Source of the DNA: Chryseobacterium culicis
GTDB lineage: Bacteria > Bacteroidota > Bacteroidia > Flavobacteriales > Weeksellaceae
Direction of reading: 5' to 3'
Assembly (NCBI RefSeq): GCF_002979755.1
Contig: NZ_PCPP01000001.1
Location: forward strand, 838,665-902,664
Length of the DNA: 64,000 nt
How positions within the stretch are numbered: position 1 is the first letter of the stretch; every line of letters starts with the position of its first letter. Below are positions 58,748 through 64,000 of the stretch, piece by piece. A model generated the notes under the pieces. The model ran no database searches. It had not been told where the DNA came from and was given only the letters and a program-made list of their open reading frames with translations. The position numbers and the translations under genes are program-made.

Positions 58748-59557
58748 TTACAAAATTGATTCTCTAATTCTTGTCAATTTTTGTAACAAATCTTCTAATA
58801 AATCTAATCTTAACATGTTGGCACCATCAGATAAAGCCGTTTCCGGTGTAGGATGTGTTTCAATGAAGATTCCGTCTGCACCTACTGCAATTCCTGCTTT
58901 GGCAACAGTTTCAATAAGGTCCGGTCTTCCACCTGTAACCCCTGAATTCTGATTAGGCTGCTGCAGAGAGTGGGTAACATCTAAAATCACAGGAGCATAT
59001 TCTCTCATGGTAGGAATTCCTCTGTAATCCACGATAAGGTCTGTATATCCGAAAGAATTTCCTCTTTCAATAATGGCTACTTTCTGGTTATCAGAATCAG
59101 TCACTTTCTGAACAGCAAATTTCATGGCTTCCGGTGAAAGGAACTGTCCTTTTTTCAGGGTAACACATTTTCCTGTTTTTGCTGCTGCGATTAATAAATC
59201 AGTTTGACGAACAAGGAATGCAGGAATCTGCAGAACATCTACATACTGTGCTGCCAGCGCTGCATGTTCATTTTCATGAATATCTGTTGTTGTAGGAATG
59301 TTGAACGTCTCTCCTACTTTTTTAAGGATTTCAAGAGATTTCTCTTCACCAATGGTTGTGAAAGAATCTACACGGCTTCTGTTAGCCTTTTTGAAGCTTC
59401 CTTTGAAAATATAAGGGATGTTATATTTATCTGTGATATTGATTACTTTTTCAGCAATTCTTAATGCCATATCTTCCCCCTCAATAATACAAGGTCCGGC
59501 AATAAGGAAAAAGTTCTTTGAATCTTTGTGCGAAATATTATCTAAATACTGAATCAT
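58748..59557 (-). CDS. kdsA: 3-deoxy-D-manno-octulosonate-8-phosphate synthase
   Basis: The 269-residue enzyme condenses PEP with arabinose-5-phosphate to make Kdo-8-P for lipopolysaccharide. Motifs: LIAGPCIIEGED (about 18-29), FKGSFKKANRS (about 52-62), KKGQFLSPEAM, ERGNSFGYTDLIVDYRG and ETHPTPETALSDGANML. Cys23 in the GPC motif marks the metal-dependent class, unlike the Asn of the E. coli enzyme. Length is normal. It lies upstream of the TonB receptor on the minus strand; the envelope context fits. Confidence 0.95.
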   Translation of the reverse strand: MIQYLDNISHKDSKNFFLIAGPCIIEGEDMALRIAEKVINITDKYNIPYIFKGSFKKANRSRVDSFTTIGEEKSLEILKKVGETFNIPTTTDIHENEHAALAAQYVDVLQIPAFLVRQTDLLIAAAKTGKCVTLKKGQFLSPEAMKFAVQKVTDSDNQKVAIIERGNSFGYTDLIVDYRGIPTMREYAPVILDVTHSLQQPNQNSGVTGGRPDLIETVAKAGIAVGADGIFIETHPTPETALSDGANMLRLDLLEDLLQKLTRIRESIL

Positions 59558-59622
59558 TTTGTTGTAATTAAAAAGTTCAGTAAAAATACTGAGAAAGTTT
59601 CACAAATGGAAATTATTTGACT

Positions 59623-59964
59623 CTAAGAGTAATTAAAGATATCCTGCATCAATGCTGCAAAGAAAACTGTAATCAAAAATGAAGCAAGGAAAAAAGCAAT
59701 GATATAAAAAAGATAGTTATTGATTTTAAACACTTTTCTCAATAATAAATGTATTCCAAAAAGCAAAGTATAATACCCGCTGAATGTAATAAAACCTTCC
59801 CATACACTTTCTGAATAATTAAGTGAAATCACTATCGAAATAATGGAAACAAGGATAAAGAAAAGGCTAAAAAACTTAAAAATCTTTAAGGGATTTTTAA
59901 AAACGTAATAATAGAAATTAGCAATGGCGAACATCGCTATTAAATAAATCAATATCCCAGGCAT
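59623..59964 (-). CDS. Small integral membrane protein
   Basis: The 113-residue protein is nearly all hydrophobic, with three or four transmembrane helices (about 3-21, 30-48, 57-75, 84-106). No family is recognised. Its start codon overlaps the stop of the DUF1697 gene (TGATG), so translation of the two is coupled. Confidence 0.7.
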   Translation of the reverse strand: MPGILIYLIAMFAIANFYYYVFKNPLKIFKFFSLFFILVSIISIVISLNYSESVWEGFITFSGYYTLLFGIHLLLRKVFKINNYLFYIIAFFLASFLITVFFAALMQDIFNYS

Positions 59965-60488
59965 CAGAACTTTTTCAGAACCTTCTCAAACGTATTCACA
60001 TTCCTGCTGGTAAACTGATCTTTAAGACTTTTTTTGCCCAGTACTTTTCCAAAGGTAGAATCCAGGGTATTGCCCTTCGGCACCTGCCAGTAAAATATAT
60101 CATTGATAATCTCTGCCTTTTCATTTTCTGCCTGTGCAGCTTTCTGAAATTCTTCCATCAGAACTTTTTCCACCCCTGGAATTCCAACAAAACCATAAAT
60201 ATGAAGTTCATCATTTTTTTCGAAAGGAATACTATTCCAGAAAACTTCTGTTTCTTCCTGAGATTTTACAAACAAAAAGGCTTCATAAGAAAAGTAATCT
60301 GACATTGCTTTTTCCAGAATGACCTTTAAATCTCCAATACTTTTATCTGAAGAAAATACAATATTTCCGGAAGCCAGTATTGAACTCACGTCTTTCATTC
60401 CGGCATCTTTAAAAACCTGGCAGACATCAGCCATTTTCATATTCGTTCCTTTTACGTTGACACCACGGAGAAAAGCACAGTATTTCAT
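59964..60488 (-). CDS. DUF1697 family protein
   Basis: The 174-residue cytosolic protein has the DUF1697 pattern: KYCAFLRGVNVKGTNMKMADVCQVF at the N-terminus, VSSILASGNIVFSSD, and a closing LKDQFTSRNVNTFEKVLKKF. Function unknown. It overlaps the small membrane-protein gene by one base (TGATG). The spacer upstream (60489-60593) contains a short (GGGATTA)2 tandem (60496-60509). Confidence 0.92.
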   Translation of the reverse strand: MKYCAFLRGVNVKGTNMKMADVCQVFKDAGMKDVSSILASGNIVFSSDKSIGDLKVILEKAMSDYFSYEAFLFVKSQEETEVFWNSIPFEKNDELHIYGFVGIPGVEKVLMEEFQKAAQAENEKAEIINDIFYWQVPKGNTLDSTFGKVLGKKSLKDQFTSRNVNTFEKVLKKF

Positions 60489-60593
60489 TTTTTCAGGGAT
60501 TAGGGATTAGATGATAGGTTGTAAGTTTGAGAGTGAAAAAGTTATAAGAACTCCTTATTTTTTAATCTTTAAATGCTTAAATATTTCAATCTT

Positions 60594-62087
60594 TTAATCA
60601 ACTCTAATGTACAAATTATAGTCTGTTCCTGAAGGTTTCAGGTGGTAAATTTTTTCTAAAATCTTATTGTCACTTTTCAGATGATCCTTCACTCTGAATT
60701 CTTTTAAAAGTCTATAATGGGTTTGATAATACAATGAATTTGCTGTATTTCCTTCGTACAGATTCTGGTAAGAAAGAAGATATTTCGGTTTTCTTGTCTT
60801 TACGGTATTGATCCAGTAATTTACCTTATCTTTTTTTATTTCCTCCTGAATTTGTTTATCTACCAGCCCAACCTCATCAATCGTTTTTAATCCTGAAAAA
60901 TAAGGAACATAACCTGCTGGTTCAAGCAGAATCCATTGATTTTTATCTTTTTCATATTGATGTAAAAATGTACCAATTGTTCTGCGGTAGTTCCATTCCC
61001 CGTTTCCTGTTGCAATACAGTGAACAGTCTGGAAAACAAGCATTGGGAAAATATAAAATATAATCAATAATGACAGCCATAGATTTCTCTTTTCTTTCTG
61101 TTCCAATACAAAAATAAGAATAGGAACAAAAAGCAAAAGCTGTGGCACCCAGTAATACCAGTCGAACAAACTTTTTTGAGAAATAAAGATTATTTGTTTT
61201 GCCCATCCGAAAAGAAAAATCATCCACAAAAAGTAGTTTCGCTTCTCTCGTTGTCTGATCAGATAAATAAAGCAAAGCAGTTCAAAAATCAAGACTACAA
61301 TGGTGAGAGGATTAAAATCTCCCGGAACTTTCAGCATTCCCCAGAAGTTTCCAAAGCTTTTGAAAAAATATCCGATATGCTGCTGGATGGTAAAGTTTTC
61401 GCTGTAAAGGAGTTTTTTGGCTGTAATGGTATTGTTCACCCATTCATCAAAATAAAACCAATTGAAAGCTACCGTGAATAAAACGCCCAGAATTCCGCCA
61501 AAAATATAATTCCATCTGATTTTTTTATTCCAGAACAGATCTACAAGAAAGACAATTCCCAGGAATATTACCGTATCAATTCTTGTAAACATGATTAAAA
61601 CGGGAAGAAGTGTCAAGACCCATTTTTTCCCTTTATGGAAACCATAATACAATAATGCCATCTCCAGGAAAAACAGAATTCCATACTCCATTCCGAGAAT
61701 TGAAATTTTAATAGCTGGCGGCAAAATACCGATCAGAAATATAAAGATGGCTTTATGCCATGGATTTTTAAGAACAAGATGAGAAAGCCATAAAGTTCCT
61801 ATCGTAAACAGGATAGAATTAAAAATCAAAAGAGGTTCAATAAAGTTTTCTTTTCCAAAAACAAGATTGAAAATATAAGATACAAAAACATACAGATGTG
61901 TTGTAGAAGCAGAAATCTTAGTGTCTCCGTTGAAGCCGATTACTCCATAGTCCAACAGGTTCTGAGCAACCCTCCAGGTAATAAATGCATCTTCCTGTAT
62001 GTAGTGCGTCAATAAAAAAAGAAGTTTAAAAAGAACCGTAGCCATTACGGCATAGATTGGGAATTTGCTATTTTGTGTTTCGGACAT
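60594..62087 (-). CDS. GT-C-like polytopic membrane protein (putative mannosyltransferase)
   Basis: The 497-residue protein has about ten transmembrane helices (from 10-30 to about 350) and a C-terminal soluble domain (about 365-497). The opening LTHYIQEDAFITWRVAQNLLDYGVIGFNGD has the acidic-residue loop of GT-C lipid-linked sugar transferases (ED near 32-33), and SASTTHLYVFVSYIFNLVFG follows. It probably transfers a sugar outside the membrane; donor and acceptor are unknown. It stands between the DUF1697 gene and the DUF2723 gene, with a terminator separating it from the latter. Confidence 0.72.
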   Translation of the reverse strand: MSETQNSKFPIYAVMATVLFKLLFLLTHYIQEDAFITWRVAQNLLDYGVIGFNGDTKISASTTHLYVFVSYIFNLVFGKENFIEPLLIFNSILFTIGTLWLSHLVLKNPWHKAIFIFLIGILPPAIKISILGMEYGILFFLEMALLYYGFHKGKKWVLTLLPVLIMFTRIDTVIFLGIVFLVDLFWNKKIRWNYIFGGILGVLFTVAFNWFYFDEWVNNTITAKKLLYSENFTIQQHIGYFFKSFGNFWGMLKVPGDFNPLTIVVLIFELLCFIYLIRQREKRNYFLWMIFLFGWAKQIIFISQKSLFDWYYWVPQLLLFVPILIFVLEQKEKRNLWLSLLIIFYIFPMLVFQTVHCIATGNGEWNYRRTIGTFLHQYEKDKNQWILLEPAGYVPYFSGLKTIDEVGLVDKQIQEEIKKDKVNYWINTVKTRKPKYLLSYQNLYEGNTANSLYYQTHYRLLKEFRVKDHLKSDNKILEKIYHLKPSGTDYNLYIRVD

Positions 62088-62143
62088 TATGTATTTTTAC
62101 TTTCACAAATATAACCTTAAAATTCAGGATTCCCAATAATAAA

Positions 62144-62167
62144 AAAACGGAACCGAAGTTCCGTTTT
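62144..62167 (-). terminator. Terminator between DUF2723 and GT-C genes
   Basis: A perfect stem AAAACGGAAC/GTTCCGTTTT (62144-62153, 62158-62167) with loop CGAA and flanking A/T tracts. Confidence 0.88.
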
Positions 62168-62175
62168 AAAGTATT

Positions 62176-64000
62176 TTATTTTGTTGCTTTGATAATCGCT
62201 GTGGTAATTTGATTTTCCTTTTCTTTTGAATAAGTGGAATCATAAGGCTCCATGACATCAAATAAGTACTGGTAGAATGGCGCAATCTGCTGAACATTTT
62301 CAGACTCTTTCATCGCCTTATCTCTGCCCATTTCCTGAAGATCTCTGATAAATACATTGAACTTCTTATCAATCGGCTCTATGGATTTTACCAGATAAGC
62401 ATACGCTTTTTCTTTCTGTCCGATCTTAGTATAAGCATCTGTTACTGCTGAAACAACAAGAGAATATTCCATAGGTTTTGTTCTCATTTGTCTTCTCAGG
62501 TAGCTTTGGTCTGCTTTGGAAAGGCTTAAATAATAATCATACTCTTCAAAGATTCCTTTTTTAAGTACTTCAGCAATCTGAAGACCTTTCTGCTCCTGGC
62601 CTGCAATAATATATCCTGATACAATTGAACTTAACGAACGAGGATCATTATATTTCTCTGCAGGAATTTCTTTTGCTGCAAGATCCAGAATTTCTATTGC
62701 TTTAGCTTTCTGTCCGCTTAATGCAAGTGCTGACGCTGCTCTGCTTGCTGACATTCTGTAGCTGATGATATTAGAAGTAGCCGTTTCATCAAAGTGAGCA
62801 TTTAAGTTTTTGAAGTTCCCCCATCTGAAGCTTTTCACTACATTATAAAGAGAATTAGCATCTACTCTTCCCATATCACCATCTGCCGTTGGAGGCGTTT
62901 GGATAGGGATTAATCTGTAACTGAATCCGTCAAACTGAAGGTAATCGTTCAGATAGAAAATATTTTCACTGTCATAAATACCTCCTGATGAGAAGTTGAT
63001 TGGACGCTTCCAGTCGAAGTTCGCCAAAAGATCCATCAGGATAAGGTTGTTCTTATAAAGCGTGTTTCCTTTGTAAGTAATCATGATCTGATTGGCTACG
63101 TTTGGAAGATCTTCTTTATTAATGATTCCAGCTTTTAAAGCATTTTCTTTATTAACAGGAAGGATGAATTTGTTTACCGGAAGGATATTATATTTTTCAA
63201 ATTTCTCTTCCCCGAAGTACATTTTTAATAATTCGTCTTTTTCAGGAGATTTGAATTTAATGAATTCAATCGCTTGTTTCAATGTTAAAGAATCCTGAGT
63301 AAGATATTTTCTGAAAGACTGGAATTCTGTTTCCGGAGCTCCCTGCTCTTTCAACATAGAGAAAACACCTTCCCAATCTTCCTTCTTCATCATATAGATC
63401 TGGTCATTTACTCCATCTCTGTAATCATCGTGTGTCAACTGGCTAGGAATACCCATAGCATTGTAAGTTCTTCTTTTCACCTGATCCAGATTCCATGGTG
63501 TTGAAGCAAGGGTAAAGTTTACCACCTTCACATCATCTCTGAACTGCTCTGTTTCCTGAATAGCCCAAACCGGATAAGTATCATTATCTCCGTACACGAA
63601 AAGGATATCGTTTTTCGGTAATGATTTTAAAACAGAATATGCATAATCATAAGCTGTATATCTGTTGCTTCTGTCATGAACATTGTAGTTCTGGAAGCCC
63701 ATCATGAAAGGAACACCTAATAAAACCACTCCTAAAGCGATGTTCGCTCCGTTTGATTTTATTTTAGATTGTAAGAACCACAAGATTGCTCCGGCTCCCA
63801 AACCAATCCAGATGGCAAATGCATAGAATGAACCTACCATTGCATAATCTCTTTCTCTCGGTTCAAAAGGTTTTACCCCTGTATAGAAAACAATTCCTAC
63901 ACTTGTTAAAATAAATAAAGATAATAGGGCATAGAATCTTCCGAAGTCTCTGTTTAACTGGAAAAAGAATCCAATCAAACCTAGGATTAATGGAAGGAAG
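62176..64000 (-). CDS. DUF2723 membrane protein, 5' end outside window (partial)
   Basis: The reading frame stays open to base 64000, so only the C-terminal ~608 residues are present and the start lies beyond the window. The first part has transmembrane helices (about the first 90 residues) with VKPFEPRERDYAMVGSFYAFAIWIGLG. A periplasmic domain follows with NDILFVYGDNDTYPVWAIQETEQFR and VVNFTLASTPWNLDQVKRR, then TPR-like helices (about 400-560). This is the DUF2723 (protein O-mannosyltransferase-like, GT-C) family of Bacteroidota, possibly for protein glycosylation. It is followed by a terminator. Confidence 0.88.
   Translation of the reverse strand, partial: FLPLILGLIGFFFQLNRDFGRFYALLSLFILTSVGIVFYTGVKPFEPRERDYAMVGSFYAFAIWIGLGAGAILWFLQSKIKSNGANIALGVVLLGVPFMMGFQNYNVHDRSNRYTAYDYAYSVLKSLPKNDILFVYGDNDTYPVWAIQETEQFRDDVKVVNFTLASTPWNLDQVKRRTYNAMGIPSQLTHDDYRDGVNDQIYMMKKEDWEGVFSMLKEQGAPETEFQSFRKYLTQDSLTLKQAIEFIKFKSPEKDELLKMYFGEEKFEKYNILPVNKFILPVNKENALKAGIINKEDLPNVANQIMITYKGNTLYKNNLILMDLLANFDWKRPINFSSGGIYDSENIFYLNDYLQFDGFSYRLIPIQTPPTADGDMGRVDANSLYNVVKSFRWGNFKNLNAHFDETATSNIISYRMSASRAASALALSGQKAKAIEILDLAAKEIPAEKYNDPRSLSSIVSGYIIAGQEQKGLQIAEVLKKGIFEEYDYYLSLSKADQSYLRRQMRTKPMEYSLVVSAVTDAYTKIGQKEKAYAYLVKSIEPIDKKFNVFIRDLQEMGRDKAMKESENVQQIAPFYQYLFDVMEPYDSTYSKEKENQITTAIIKATK

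Overview
The window looks like chromosomal DNA of a Chryseobacterium-type member of the Flavobacteriales (Bacteroidota). The grounds are the low-GC composition, many promoters of the Bacteroidota form TTTG...TAnnTTTG, a 288-residue primary sigma factor of the short Bacteroidota type, a class B1 metallo-beta-lactamase of the IND/CGB kind, and type VI secretion genes of the Bacteroidota subtype. The species is inferred from protein character, not from a database search. No rRNA, tRNA, CRISPR array or complete insertion sequence was seen.

Layout. 0-2.3 kb: a secreted fasciclin protein and two exported ferritin-like proteins. 2.7-12.7 kb: a tight four-gene operon (large hybrid histidine kinase, stand-alone receiver, membrane-anchored HEAT-repeat protein, and a fusion of a family 2 glycosyltransferase to an LTA-synthase-like phosphatase-fold domain) that meets a convergent YaiO-type outer-membrane barrel gene. 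Together they read as a regulated envelope-polysaccharide module. 12.9-17.9 kb: exonuclease III, an XRE/S24 repressor with paired operator-like sites, a Gly/Val-rich bacteriocin-like peptide and a TonB-dependent receptor of the zinc-uptake (ZnuD-like) type. 17.9-21.54 kb: an AT-rich accessory island (APH-like phosphotransferase, GmrSD-like DUF262/DUF1524 protein, small orphan) bracketed by a direct repeat of the receptor gene's 3' end. 21.6-31.4 kb: small enzymes and regulators (GNAT, ABM monooxygenase, divergent MocR regulator, VOC protein, a frameshifted EamA transporter, YdcF, AraC, DUF6265) plus cell-surface and orphan genes.

31.9-41.9 kb: a methyltransferase, an ArsR-SRPBCC-DUF1801-DoxX group with a doubled operator, DUF4256, a TIM-barrel-like secreted protein, a lipoprotein, a threonine aldolase divergent from an MntR/DtxR regulator, the metallo-beta-lactamase, and a class V aminotransferase. 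42-45 kb: three type VI secretion genes (TssG-like, TssN-like, TssK) standing alone. 45.5-52.2 kb: S1/P1 nuclease, an eight-unit TTTAGGG array, rpoD, a lipoprotein, GNAT, an FAD monooxygenase and an S9 peptidase. 52.6-56.3 kb: a copper-handling operon (HYC_CC_PP protein, DUF3347 protein, and a heavy-metal-binding/multicopper-oxidase/CopB-like fusion). 56.5-64 kb: TonB receptor, kdsA, small genes, a GT-C-like membrane protein and the 3' part of a DUF2723 gene that runs off the end.

Intergenic DNA is rich in long perfect hairpins and in repeated spacers that recur within the window. The best candidates for undescribed biology are the kinase/receiver/HEAT/glycosyltransferase-phosphatase operon, the glycine-zipper-like peptide next to the S24 repressor and TonB receptor, the island bracketed by receptor 3' ends, and the triple copper fusion.
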